The translations under genes were made by a program, and so were the position numbers. This document shows, in pieces, positions 23,280-33,488 of a stretch of 64,000 bases of DNA. The DNA is from Nemertoderma westbladi (Eukaryota > Xenacoelomorpha > Nemertodermatida > Nemertodermatidae). The stretch spans positions 62,001-126,000 of the forward strand of contig JAUCBJ010007554.1 of assembly GCA_032718475.1 (NCBI GenBank), given 5' to 3'. How positions within the stretch are numbered: the first letter of the stretch is position 1; each line of letters begins with the position of its first letter. The notes below the pieces were generated by a model. That model made no database searches. It was not told the DNA's origin and worked only from the letters and a program-made list of their open reading frames with translations.

Positions 23280-23315
23280 CAAGGCCATCTAAACAACGTT
23301 GTTTAGATGGCCTTG
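23280..23315. repeat. 36-nt perfect palindrome
   Basis: CAAGGCCATCTAAACAAC followed directly by its reverse complement, with no spacer. Located about 290 bp upstream of the INTS4 start codon. Such a sequence can form a cruciform, or be the fused ends of an excised inverted-repeat transposon. Confidence 0.9.
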
Positions 23316-23879
23316 ACTGCTACACAGTGTAAAGGAATATAGATTACTCATAATGGCCATTCGTTCACACTCACTATATATTATACTATTTGGGATAATC
23401 GATGATGGAGAATCTGTTTCTGGCAGTAATTTTTTGATCCAAAAATAATATCTATCCAATAAGGCCAACTATACATAGGACAATAACAAAGTTCTGTAGT
23501 TTGGTGGGGGCATTGATTTGTTGTGTTAATTACGTCGTTTTTAAGGGGAAAATACATTGTGAGGGCTTATAATTTCCAGTATATACATGTAGTTTAAGGG
23601 GGGTTAACTGATTGCAAAAAAATCGATTTTCCATTTCCAATCCCACCTGGTGCAGATTTATATGAGGATTTCAAAATTTCAAACCGTTTGTTAATAGCTA
23701 ATGTACAGTAGTTCAAAAGTTATGAGCGATAATGTTAACCTTACTCTGCTTGCTCTGTGTAGTGTCTGTGAAAAGTGTCTATCTGGGATTGCGTTTCGAC
23801 GGTTTATCTGTCAAAATTTATTACAAATGTCAGTTATCACTTTTAACGAAAACTATTATGTCTTTATGTCTGTATGACC

Positions 23880-24115
23880 GTCCGTCCAACGATCTGTCTG
23901 TCAAAATATAAAAACATAATACCACCCAGCTAATACTTTTTGTTGTGGTTTTCCTGGTCGCTGATTTCATATCCCACGTCAGTTTTCATATTTAGCTAAG
24001 TCGATTATGTCTGTCTGTCAAAATATGATAAAAGCATTCCACCTATCTAAAAGTTTTGTTATGGGCGTTATTCTTAGCGATTATTTCATTTCCGACGCCA
24101 GTTTCCCAACAGTTT
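23880..24115. repeat. Diverged tandem duplication, ~121-bp unit
   Basis: Two imperfect copies starting at TCTGTCTGTCAAAATATAA (about 23895) and GTCTGTCTGTCAAAATATGA (about 24010), each continuing through TTTTGTT, GATT.TTTCAT and GACGCCAGTTT/CACGTCAGTTT landmarks. Divergence is about 30% by eye. A third, more distant relative may lie near 23800. Confidence 0.6.
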
Positions 24116-24441
24116 TCTAGTTCAGAATATGACCAGTTCCTAAATAAGATGGATTTTTTTAAATTTACCTTATTTAAGACATCGAAATTGTACACATAAA
24201 TACTAAAAGTCCCTAAATAAGAACTTTTTGACCTGGCTGCCTGTGTTTCTTATTTATGAATACAATTTCATTACAAAATCGGCACGCACTCCTTAAATAA
24301 ATTAAATATTCCTTATTCCTTACAGTGTTACAGTCAGACAGTAGGTGTTACACTTCTTTCATAATTCTTTTTTTTATTTCAGTCTGTTTCTGTAAATTGC
24401 TACTGTAATTGTTGGGTTAAGGACAATGGTTGCACTGTACT

Positions 24442-24651
24442 CTATAAATCATCTAAAGAATATCGTATCATAATGAAGTTGCTATATAGCACTGGCATTC
24501 TTACCTCATAGGGTAGTAGCTCTGGTACCGGTATGGAAGGTTCGAAGGTATGCGATATATTCAAAGGAATAACCCATCGCCCATCTGATGTCTGAGCGAC
24601 AGACATTGTCACGTATTTCGACGTGACTTGAGTAAATGGGCATCGCCACAC
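24442..24651 (-). other. Short ORF, possible orphan exon
   Basis: A 69-codon minus-strand frame with a protein-like composition (WRCPFTQVTSKYVTMSVAQ and PVPELLPYE) that runs into GAG followed by GTAAGA, a good donor context. I recognise no family and see no convincing acceptor upstream, so it may be a transposon relic or chance. Confidence 0.2.
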
Positions 24652-24767
24652 AGTTTCGAAAAACTAACTTGTGTCCTGCAATTCCTCTTCTGCTCCGCGT
24701 TACGCCCCACTTAGATCAGTAGATGGATTGTCCACAATGTTGTACTGGAAATGTGTGAAAAAACAAT

Positions 24768-26156
24768 ATGTTTTTACATCGTAAGTCCACCTGTACTCAA
24801 ATGCTAGAATGTGTTACTGATTGGTTCAATTTAATTGATAAACGAAAGAACCTGGACATTATATATATAGACTTTGCAAAAGCCTTTGATTCGGTAGTTC
24901 ACTCTAAATTACTATCAAAGCTCACTTGCTACGGTGTATGCGGAGATCTGTTTCTATGGATACGTGGATTTCTATGTAATAGAACTCAAAATGTACTTGT
25001 AGGTACCGAATCATCGGACTACTGTGTAGTTACATCGGGAACTATTCAAGGCAGTGTCTTGGGGCCAGTATTGTTTCTTTTATTTATTAATGATTTACCT
25101 GATGCATTGTTACCTGTATGTAATAAACTATTTGCTGATGACCTTAAGCTTTATGCACCGAAGGAAGATTGTGATTCTCTAGCCTCAGCCCTTCAAAACT
25201 TGGAAGACTGGACTATAAAATGGCAACTAACAGTAGCAAAGGTAATGCTAGCCAAACCTAGAGAAGAAACTGTCGATACACAAGCAGACCCATCGCCAAA
25301 GTATGTTGATGACACTAACCTACTTACTTCTGGCACAAATCCTGCAGAAATAGCTAAGTCATTAGCAAATAAGCTATCGAAAGTGTCAACATGGGCAATA
25401 AACAACCGTTTAAGCATACACCCAGAAAAGTTCGAGGTTATGCTTTTTGGAACTCATCAGCGACTTTCAGATGTTGACAACTTTAATGTAATCTACCAAG
25501 GTAAAAGTCTCCCAGCAGGAAAAACTGTTAACTTCCTTGGATGTCCTCTTGATCCATCACTGTCAGGTGAAATGGCTGCTCGTAAGGCTATTCGTAAAGG
25601 AAATGCAACACTCCGCTTCCTCTATCGGAACTCAGCATCTATCCCTCAATCGCTCCGGCGGCCTCTTGTCAATACTTTGATTCAACCTCACCTTGACTTT
25701 GCTTCCCCTTGCTGGTACATAAGTGCCCCATCGCAACTAAAAAGGCAGGCAGATGCGTTATTGCGGAAATGCATACGGTATTGTCTGTCTCGTCGACCTC
25801 GTAGCCACATCGGTATAGAGGATCTAGTTGAAATAAACTGGTTACCAATACGGGAACGTGTTCAGCAAATAATACTAACACATATGTTCCGTATTCGTAA
25901 CCACCAATCCCCAGCCTACCTGCAGGACTTGGTTACCTTCTCGGACAGCTCTGCTCGTTTACGTAGTGGGGTTTCTCAGGCTGTTGTCCCCTTCCACCGC
26001 ACAACAGTTGGTTGTGAATCTTTCGCTCATCAGGGACCAGTTCTGTGGAATGCGTTGCCATCGGACATAAAAAACGCCCCAACAATTGAGACCTTTAAAC
26101 ACAAAGTTAAATCATACTTGCTTAACAAACTGATCGAGGAGGAAAAAAATGCCTAA
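24768..26156 (+). CDS. Chimeric reverse-transcriptase ORF spanning LINE A and LINE B (462 aa)
   Basis: One uninterrupted frame formed by two LINEs. Residues 1 to about 158 are LINE A reverse transcriptase, including the catalytic FADD box and WTIKWQLTVA. At base ~25244 the frame passes into LINE B, which supplies a second catalytic-type box (KYVDDTNLL), AWAINNRLSIHPEK-like sequence, the thumb (GCPLDPSLS, RRPLVNTLIQPHLDFA) and the conserved C terminus (FAHQGPVLWNALPSDIK). The protein thus repeats the same RT region from two families. It is unlikely to be an active enzyme because palm sequence is duplicated and N-terminal parts are missing. Start ATG is arbitrary: homology begins slightly upstream in another frame. 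Confidence 0.8.
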   Translation: MFLHRKSTCTQMLECVTDWFNLIDKRKNLDIIYIDFAKAFDSVVHSKLLSKLTCYGVCGDLFLWIRGFLCNRTQNVLVGTESSDYCVVTSGTIQGSVLGPVLFLLFINDLPDALLPVCNKLFADDLKLYAPKEDCDSLASALQNLEDWTIKWQLTVAKVMLAKPREETVDTQADPSPKYVDDTNLLTSGTNPAEIAKSLANKLSKVSTWAINNRLSIHPEKFEVMLFGTHQRLSDVDNFNVIYQGKSLPAGKTVNFLGCPLDPSLSGEMAARKAIRKGNATLRFLYRNSASIPQSLRRPLVNTLIQPHLDFASPCWYISAPSQLKRQADALLRKCIRYCLSRRPRSHIGIEDLVEINWLPIRERVQQIILTHMFRIRNHQSPAYLQDLVTFSDSSARLRSGVSQAVVPFHRTTVGCESFAHQGPVLWNALPSDIKNAPTIETFKHKVKSYLLNKLIEEEKNA

Positions 26157-27300
26157 AGGTTATGACATAAACTCTTATGCTTTAAGATTGTTTTTAAGAT
26201 AATACCTATTTCATGTATATACAGTACGTTTTTATTTTATTTTATGTTTTTATTTTATTTATGTTCTTATTTTATTTTACGAGGATGGGATAACCGAAGG
26301 GAGGAAAACTCCTTGCTAAAAGTTATGAGTGAAACTCCTATGCCCAGAATATTTTAACTTAATGGATATTAATTAGTCATGGTTATTAGTAATATTTATA
26401 TTTATTCGCCTAATTGTGTTTTATATTATTTAGTTCTTCCTAAATTATTGCAATTCGACTTAAAATTTGCAATAATGTACATATGTAACATACTACAATA
26501 CTATATGTATCAACTTCATAGAACCATTATCGATTTTAATATTTCCTGATATAGTGAGGACCCTCATGAAAACGAGACATAGTCTCATGGGGTTATCCTC
26601 GACGGCAAATCACTGCTCAATTCTGTAATTAAGTCTTAGTATATATAATATATGCATTGTGTATTTATAATTTCTAACTTAACGCGGTAAACTTATCATA
26701 AATAACTACAGTACATAATATTTTTAGTAAGACAATTGAAATAAATACAGTTCATAAAATATAGATTTTATTGGTGTCGAACGTTTTTATAATTATTCTG
26801 TTGTTGTTTCTTTTATTTATACCTTGCACCTCGTATCCACTGTCTTCGTATGGTCCTAAATTCCTTATCATAATTACAATAATTTTTAGTAAAATTACAA
26901 TAATTTTTAGTAAAATTTCAATAATTTTTATAGTTGCTGCACTTACACCTTTCATCTCGTATCGGTCCGTATCTCGTGTTGTTGGCCCAAAATCCTGAAA
27001 TAGAAATGTCTTACCATATTTATGTTGTAAATGGTGTTTAAAATTTATTGAAGGTCATTTTATTTAGGCATGATTTAAACGGACAATAAAAATTATTGCG
27101 TTTTATTTATCTATGTTTCTTTTGTACTGTTTTCCGTTAAAATACATTTTCTAGGACATGTTGAATACCATACTGTACATTGGTTTGTTGCCTTTACCTT
27201 TTCCTTACCTGCTTACACTTCATATGTTATATTTTAATGCTATCTTTAGTGCTTGTTTTTTAACTGATTTAATGTCAAATAAAAAATTCCAATTCCAATT
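25244..27300 (+). mobile_element. LINE B, 5'-truncated non-LTR retrotransposon inserted in LINE A
   Basis: Starts within its RT palm (just before YVDD) and stays open to the natural stop at 26154-26156, followed by about 1.1 kb of 3' UTR that ends AATAAAAAATTCC with AATTCC repeated. LINE A coding sequence ends at CAGTAGC on the left and resumes at GCGGCGCAC on the right, so the borders are precise; any target duplication is only about 3 bp (AGC). An intact frame suggests it is younger than LINE A. The 3' UTR contains a three-fold ~20-bp repeat near 26870-26930. Confidence 0.85.
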
Positions 27301-27696
27301 CCAGCGGCGCACAAATGCTCGGTTGTTTACGTAGGTGGAAATAATAATAAATTTGTTTATAATTTAAATGGTGCAGTGCTTAAATCAGATACATACTGTA
27401 AGGATCTAGGTTTAATCGTGTGTACGGACCTAAAATTTGATAAATACTGTAGGGAACAAGTTGCAAAAGCGTACAAAATACTGAACTGGATATTTCGTAG
27501 TGTACTGACAGCTAATATTAAAGCCATGCTAACGCTAACAGCATACAAGACTCTGGTACGACCGTTGCTGGAATATTGCACACCCATATGGTCCCCTTTC
27601 ACAAAAAAAGTATTGACCTTGTTGAGAAAGTACAACGGTACTTTACCAGACGATTGTACGCTCGCTGCAAACTACCGTATAGTCGCGTCAATCTAG
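27301..27696 (+). pseudogene. LINE A reverse-transcriptase thumb fragment
   Basis: Continues the LINE A protein after LINE B: AHKCSVVYVGGNN, VLKSDTYCKDLGLIV, AYKTLVRPLLEYCTPIWSP. A frameshift in the A-rich run near 27605 moves the reading to a frame with IDLVEKVQRYFTRRLYA. It is then cut at 27686 by the TIR element. Confidence 0.85.
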
Positions 27697-28667
27697 CAAA
27701 AAACCCATAAGTATTTCGCAATCAATCCGAACCACATATTTTGGATTCTATATTACCTTATTAATGACCAAAAAAAGTCTACAAAATTTTATTTTGCGGA
27801 TCATATGTTTATTCATGGAAATTCTACCTAAATTTGCATAACACAAGCCAAACAAAAGGAACAGTAGGGAAAAGTAAGTAACAAATTGGTGATGTTCCAG
27901 AATAATTTAATTAATTTCACAATAAGCTGTGATTCAATGGGAAATTAGTAATATTTACACTGGCGTGTTACACATTAATTGTTATATCTCGGAAACTAGA
28001 AGTCGCATCAAATTTTTAAATATATCAAAAACTTCACGATATATTGAGCTAACTGTTGTAAAAAAAATTATACAATTCCACTGCAAGGAAATTTCATAAT
28101 TTCCATTAATGTTAGTGAAGATTTTTCACATAATTAAATTATGATTGCTCTATTGATTTTAGGTGTAATTTATTTATTTGTTTTAGTTTGAAAGACACAA
28201 TAGTTTATCATATAACAAATACATTTTTTGGGGATAAGGGTTTTTGAGGTCGATAAATCCGATGGGCGAGGTTACATCCACCCGTTTAGTAGAGAAGTTG
28301 TGTAAATAAGCTCCCTGTATTGTACCAGCAAAATTGGTATTAAAAATGGTTAAATTATTACACAAATTTCCGTTGCTCTGGAAACTAAATTGGTAACTAT
28401 ATAGAAGTGCATACTTCTGTCAATCGATAGTCATTAGAGTAAAGTTTGTCTGTACCAAATTTGGAGAAAATCCCACCAATAGACCCCTTGTTGCTATGTA
28501 AAATCCATGTTGCTAAGGAAAGAAACAGGAAATTGAAGGTGATCCGCATAATATATTTTTATAGACTTTTTTGGGGGTATTAACAAGGCAATGTAGAATA
28601 AAAAAAAATTGGTTTGGATGAATTGCGAATTTGTTATGGGTTGACCCCCTTTTTCGGCTAGATTGAC
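27687..28667. mobile_element. 981-bp TIR DNA transposon (MITE-like), 4-bp target duplication
   Basis: Ends are the exact inverted pair GTCAATCTAGC / GCTAGATTGAC, with imperfect similarity extending about 100 bp inward (CCCATAA, TTCGCAAT.ATCC.AACCA, AAAAAAGTCTA). It is flanked by TCGC at 27683-27686 and 28668-28671, the likely target duplication, and interrupts the LINE A coding region. No transposase is visible, so it is non-autonomous. The superfamily is not identified; four-base duplications exclude typical hAT and P elements. Confidence 0.8.
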
Positions 28668-28671
28668 TCGC

Positions 28672-29020
28672 CTAGTATGTCAGTTACCTCAATCGCATAC
28701 AGTATCTATCTGTGCAACCGTTAGAGGTGCGTAGAATTATTTTCGACCTCAAAATGTTGTATCGTATAAAGCATGGTTTAGTAGATATAGATTTCAATAA
28801 GATGTTCACAAGTGCCCCAAGAGCTGGTCTACGTGGTCATAATCATAAACTGTATGTTCCCCAATGTAGACTTCAAATCTGTAAGCATTCATTTTCTCAC
28901 CGTATTGTGCCCGTATGGAACTCATTACCAGCACAAGCTGTTGATGCCAAAAGTATAAATATTTTCTCCGTGCAATTATTAAAAACGGACTTACTTACCC
29001 ACGCAAAATTCACTCGTTGA
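28672..29020 (+). pseudogene. LINE A C-terminal fragment
   Basis: After the TIR element the LINE A protein resumes with SYLNRIQYL and continues PLEVRRIIFDLKMLYRIKHG to HSFSHRIVPVWNSLPAQAVD and the stop at 29018-29020. The LINE 3' UTR (29021-29382) follows, containing no other feature and ending in an AATA-rich tail. Confidence 0.85.
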
Positions 29021-29403
29021 TTCCAGATTTTTTTTTACTCTTTTTTATTTTTATTTCATTTTCGATCATCACCATCTTTTATATTAATCACTATGTATAC
29101 AATTATTCACACCCATAAGTGCCCTGAGCCTGGGTGGTTCTCTCCCACGACCACTTGTTTTAGCTACCAACAACTACAGTACATTACTTTTTACATGTCC
29201 GTGTTTTATTTTTATTCGTTTTGCTGTTTACCTTATGTACAAGTTACTTAACTACTGTAATGTTGTATTTGTTTGACCAATTGTCTTATTCGTGTATTAT
29301 GTATTGTACTGTGTTATGTTCTGTTTTTAACTACTTGATCCCTCCTGTAAATAAATAAATAAAAAATAAATAAATTAATCTGTACTGCAAAATAGTGCTC
29401 TAT

Positions 29404-29670
29404 ATACTGATATACTAATACCGGTACTGATAGCCTGAGAGAACAGCAGTAGAGAAACCGGTAGCATGGAACCTAACCTGAGAGAACAGCAGTAGAGAAA
29501 CCGGTAGCATGGAACCTAACCGCAATAATTTTTCTTGTCCGTTTAAATCCTTTTTTGTCCTTTTTTTTTACTTTTTATGTCCTCCAGAAATCTACCGTTG
29601 GCTTCGTTGCTACCGGTTTCTCTACTGCTGTTCTCTTAGACTATAAGCTGATAAGTACCGGTATTAGTAT
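29404..29670. mobile_element. ~267-bp inverted-repeat element nested in the foldback left arm
   Basis: ATACTAATACCGGTACTGAT at the left pairs with the inverse of GTACCGGTATTAGTAT at the right. The longer segment GAGAACAGCAGTAGAGAAAC pairs with GTTTCTCTACTGCTGTTCTC. It interrupts the terminal repeat of the foldback element, whose right arm lacks it, so it inserted later. Its left arm contains a 43-bp tandem duplication (29434-29519). Confidence 0.75.
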
Positions 29671-30143
29671 ATATAACAAGTCCCTAAAAGGTGCCACCCT
29701 GCTCCATAGCGCGGGAAATTTAAATGATTGAAAGACATGTAATTTGTACTGGAAAGGGTGGCAGATCAGATCTACTACCTGTGGCGGTAAATTCAAATCT
29801 GTTTTAACATTGAATACATGAATATAGTAAGACTTAAATATAATTCATTGAATAATAATAAATTATTTCTTATCTTTGTTGTTGTTTTATCTATTCTGGG
29901 ACTTCGAGCAGCACGTGAACAACTAAGCTGACTGGTTAACTAGTCTGGTACTTCGAGCAGCACGTGAACAACTAAACCTGACGTTAACTATAGCAGTATA
30001 GTCAGGGGCATAGAGCAGCACGTGAACAACTAAACCAGCACGTTAACTAGTTTGGGGATTCGAGCAGCACGTGAACAACTAAGCTGACTGGTTTAACTAG
30101 TCAGCTAGTCTCTGGGACTCCGAGCAAAATTGCAAATTGAGGA

Positions 30144-30168
30144 GGGGGGGGGGGGGGGGGGGGGGGGG
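30144..30168 (+). repeat. G homopolymer, ~25 nt
   Basis: Run of about 25 G between the two arms of the foldback element, followed by TCGGGGG. Potential G-quadruplex; length is subject to sequencing slippage. Confidence 0.88.
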
Positions 30169-31688
30169 TCGGGGGATTTGGCTTAATTTCTATTAGTAAA
30201 ATGTAAAGAACATTTATTATTTGCTTGTATCAGTTATACTTACATCAGAACATTATAATTATAACAATAGCAGGGAACTGATAGTAAAATATATCGCAGG
30301 TAGGCCTACTGTAATAACAATAGGTGTATAATGCTTCTGCCTATACTGCTATATCTGTCCCAGACATGTACCAGACTAGTTAACCAGTCAGCAGGTCAGC
30401 TTAGTTGTTTAGGTGCTGCTCGAAGTCCCAGACTTTTTAACCAGGCAGCTTAGTTGTACACGTGCTGCTCGAAATACCAGATTAGTTAACCAGTTAGCGT
30501 AGTTTTTCACGTGCTGCTCGAAACCCCAGACTAGTTAACATGCTCGTTTAGTTTAGTTGTTCACATGTTGCTCATCGAAGCCCCACAGCCCCAGACTAGT
30601 TAACGTGCTCGTTCAGATGTTCACGTGCTGCTCGAAGTCCCAGACTAGGTAACCAGCCAGTTTAGTTGTTCACGTCACACGTGGTGCTCGAAGCCCCATA
30701 CTACCGGTAGTTAGCGTGCTGGTTTAATTGTTCACGTGCGGCTCGAAGTCCCAGTATAGATAAATCAACAACATTAACGGATGAGTGAGTTAAACCGATA
30801 ATAAATAATTTATTCTGATTTAATGAATTACATTGGCAGATTGGTCTTACTCTATTCATGTATTCAATGTTAAAACAGATTTGAATTTACCGCCAATATA
30901 TAGGTGGCAGATCTGATCTGCCACCCTTTCCAGTACAAATAACATGTCTTTCAATCATTTGAATTTCCCGCGCTATGGAGCAGGGTGGCACCTTTTAGGG
31001 ACTTGTGTATATATAGAGCACTATTTTGCAGTATTGCATTGTATGTATGGGTATAAAGCATATGCCTTAGAAATAATTATACTTTCTGACTGTATTATCA
31101 TGGCCTACTATATATACGGCCTAACAAGCTACTGCGGCCTCTTAAAAAAAAGAGGCCATTCATTTCAACAGTACAGTACAGTACAGTGTACAGCAGTGGC
31201 CTATTGAGGTGGCAGTCTGTACTGCAGTTTGCAGTTGGCTTACACCAAGGACTACTATACTACAGGACTGGCACACTGCCTGATCCGACTTCGTAGCGAA
31301 GTCCATTAATTTCATACTGCTGTAACTGTGTAAGCTGTACTACCTGAATAGCCTACTACTGTACTACCGTAGAATGATTAGTTATAGCTGTATTATAGTC
31401 CTAGGCTACCGCTACCTTTGGTATATGGGAATAGTACAGTTAGAAAGTCAGATAGTCTAGTTACAGTACATTCAACTGGACGGCTGTATGGCCCTACCCT
31501 GGTACAGTGGTAGCCCGTACTCGTATGATGCTACCGGTACGGTACCGCGACCGTTCCGGTACAGGTAGGCCTAGGTGGTACCATTTGGTAGTAATTAAAT
31601 CAATTAGGCCTACTATAGGTAGGTATTTAAGGTGCCGTATTACAACATTAGGCTAAACTACCAACAGAACAAGTTACTTATTATTATT

Positions 31689-32800
31689 ATGCCTAATTAT
31701 TGTTGCGTATTTGGCTGCGACGGCAATTACGCAGGAAATCCCGTTCGTGTAGTGAAACTTCCTCCTGTCGATGCCGAACGAGATCAGTGGATCGCCGCGC
31801 TACCACGATCACTGACGATGCAGTGCAGATGACGGCTCTCTGTTTAAGTATGGAAGCACTGCCGTCATTTGTATTCAACAGTGGCCAGAGTTTTCCAAGG
31901 GAATTCCGCACACGAAAGTCCCTGGCGGATCCTTGCGACCAACAATATTCCGTTATACTTCCCTGGACTTCCCTTATCGTGAGTTCCGCCGCGACCCCCC
32001 ACTCCACGAGACATCCCTCCCATTGAGGAACGCCAACTTCAGTTACTCAATGAGTGCATGGAGTGAGATTTAATTGGGGGCTTGTTGCAGCTGACTGAAC
32101 CTGCCTGCCTGTTGTTTCTACGTAGCTAAAGGGAATTGCAGGATACGGTCGCGTACTGACATTTTTGTGAAACTATCGCAATTCCAAGTATTGCTCTTCT
32201 TTTTCCATAACGAAGTATACAGTATATTGGACAGGTTTCACTTTCATCAAAGAGTCAACTTTCCTCGGACATGTTTGTATCAGCCGATCGGCGGTTGATC
32301 AGCTGGGTTGCAGCTTGGGGTTTTCGCATTGCCTCGCTCGTAATAGCCAACTAATACGTTGGTCTCAGTTGGAAGAAGTCATTGCAGTCGTGAAACGTAA
32401 TGTTGGTACTACGACATCGCTACTTACGAAAGCTAAGGAGTACGTTAATGCCGCGATTGATCTTGAGTCATCCAAATATAAGTCTCAGCTTGAGTTTATA
32501 CTTTAGACTTTGTTCTATTAGACGATATCCCATCCACTTTGAAAGCACCTGAACATCCGAAAGTATGTCCTAATAACAACGGAAATGCTGAGAAAAATTG
32601 AACAGATAGTGGATATTGAAGTCAGTTATGATGAGTTTCAGGCAGCTGGATACGTCGCAGGATTCCTGGTAAAGGTAATCCCAGAGTTAGACATCACAGG
32701 TGATATTTAAGAGGAGGATAATATATTTACCCAAGCCCTAACTCGTGGTGGATTACAACTTACTCCGCATCACCTGGTATGGTGGACCAGGACCATGGCG
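31689..32800 (+). pseudogene. Decayed THAP-domain transposase of the inner P-like element
   Basis: ATG at 31689 opens MPNYCCVFGCDGNYAG, the C-x4-C start of a THAP zinc finger, then PPVDAERDQWIAALPR; the frame stops at 31832. In another frame the second half continues (AVICIQQWPEFSKG), with Gln where the zinc-binding His of the CxxH motif is expected. Further relics are AGYVAGFLVK (about 32645) and LTRGGLQLTP (about 32735), which match the C-terminal AGFIIRKL and NRGGLKKP segments of the outer element's transposase. Most of the catalytic domain is missing, so this copy cannot move on its own. Confidence 0.7.
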
Positions 32801-33104
32801 TCTGCTGCATGGGTGGATGCTGTACATGATGGAACTATACCTATACAGCTATACGGTACTACAAATAACTAACTCAAGTAATACACATTATTGCGGTCTA
32901 TTACGGTATATCCCAACTGCCACCAATAGCTGCTTGCTGTACCCTAGCAAACACCCTTCTTAATGGAGTACAAAAGCGATCTATGGAAAGGCAGAAACGG
33001 CGCGACTCACATTCTGGTGATAAGGCAGCACAAACTAAATTCCTCCGAATAACGGGAAGGGGACAAAATAAGGGGGGGGAAACTGGACGCAATAAAAATT
33101 CATC

Positions 33105-33245
33105 CCTCTCCAGGGGAAATTCGACGCAAATAACAGCTGATTACTCTCAAAAATAAAACTGTAACCTGTTATATTATGTTTAGTTTATTGTTTTGTTTAA
33201 AATAACGTGCCACTGTAACCTGCTCCTTTCCCTAAATTGAGAATT
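33105..33245. repeat. Single-copy relative of the hsp90b1 intron 5 minisatellite unit
   Basis: GGGGAAATTCGAC, then ACTGTAACCTGTTATATTAT and a second ACTGTAACCTG 54 bp later, then CTTTCCCTAAATTGA. It matches the left flank, unit and right flank of the array at 9587-10165 in the same order and orientation. It shows the unexpanded state. Confidence 0.7.
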
Positions 33246-33468
33246 TAACATTGAGGCGGGATATTGATTCGCCTAGTTTCCCCAGGGGTGGAGAATATTG
33301 GGTCGGCAATCGTAATAAATAATAAAGTAATAACATAAAGTACCTACTAGTAATATAAAGTAATAACCTAATAATAATATAAAGTACCTAATAATAATAT
33401 AAAGTACCTAATAATAATAGCCCTATAAAGTAATAATATCAGGGTGGCGGTTGGGAGTGGGGGAGGGA

Positions 33469-33488
33469 GGGGGGGGGGGGGGGGGGGG
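33469..33488 (+). repeat. G homopolymer, ~20 nt
   Basis: Run of about 20 G within a broader G-rich stretch (33442-33497) of the inner P-like element. Confidence 0.88.

Larger units (their letters stand above)
22997..24744. other. Upstream flank of INTS4
   Basis: AT-rich sequence that should contain the INTS4 promoter and 5' UTR. It holds a 36-nt perfect palindrome (23280-23315), a diverged direct repeat of about 120 bp (23888 and 24009, with TCTGTCTGTCAAAATAT in both), and a short minus-strand ORF at 24442-24651. No core promoter element is clear. Confidence 0.6.
24745..29382 (+). mobile_element. CR1/L2-like LINE ('LINE A'), 5'-truncated and broken by two insertions
   Basis: Recognisable pieces in order are RT fingers/palm (24755-25243: DFAKAFDSVVHSKLL, GSVLGPVLFLLFINDLP, FADDLKLY), RT thumb (27301-27690: KCSVVYVGGNN, YKTLVRPLLEYCTPIWSP), and the C terminus (28672-29020: PLEVRRIIFDLKMLYRIKHG, FSHRIVPVWNSLP). 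The 3' end is an AATA-rich tail near 29350-29375. The gaps are filled by LINE B (25244-27300) and a 981-bp TIR element (27687-28667). Frameshifts near 24760 and 27610 and an in-frame stop near 28673 show that the copy is dead. Confidence 0.88.
29383..31033. mobile_element. Foldback-type element with long inverted arms built of ~50-bp repeats
   Basis: The left end TACTGCAAAATAGTGCTC and right end GAGCACTATTTTGCAGTA are inverted copies. Further in, AGTCCCTAAAAGGTGCCACC (29680) pairs with GGTGGCACCTTTTAGGGACT (30985). The arms then contain tandem ~50-bp units with CTGGGACTTCGAGCAGCACG, GTGAACAACTAA and GGTTAACTAGT: about four on the left (29895-30125) and about seven inverted on the right (30357-30756). 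Most units carry CACGTG. The ends abut TA on both sides, so the target duplication may be TA. No ORF is recognisable. The loop carries a 25-G homopolymer. The element sits at the tail of LINE A. Confidence 0.82.
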
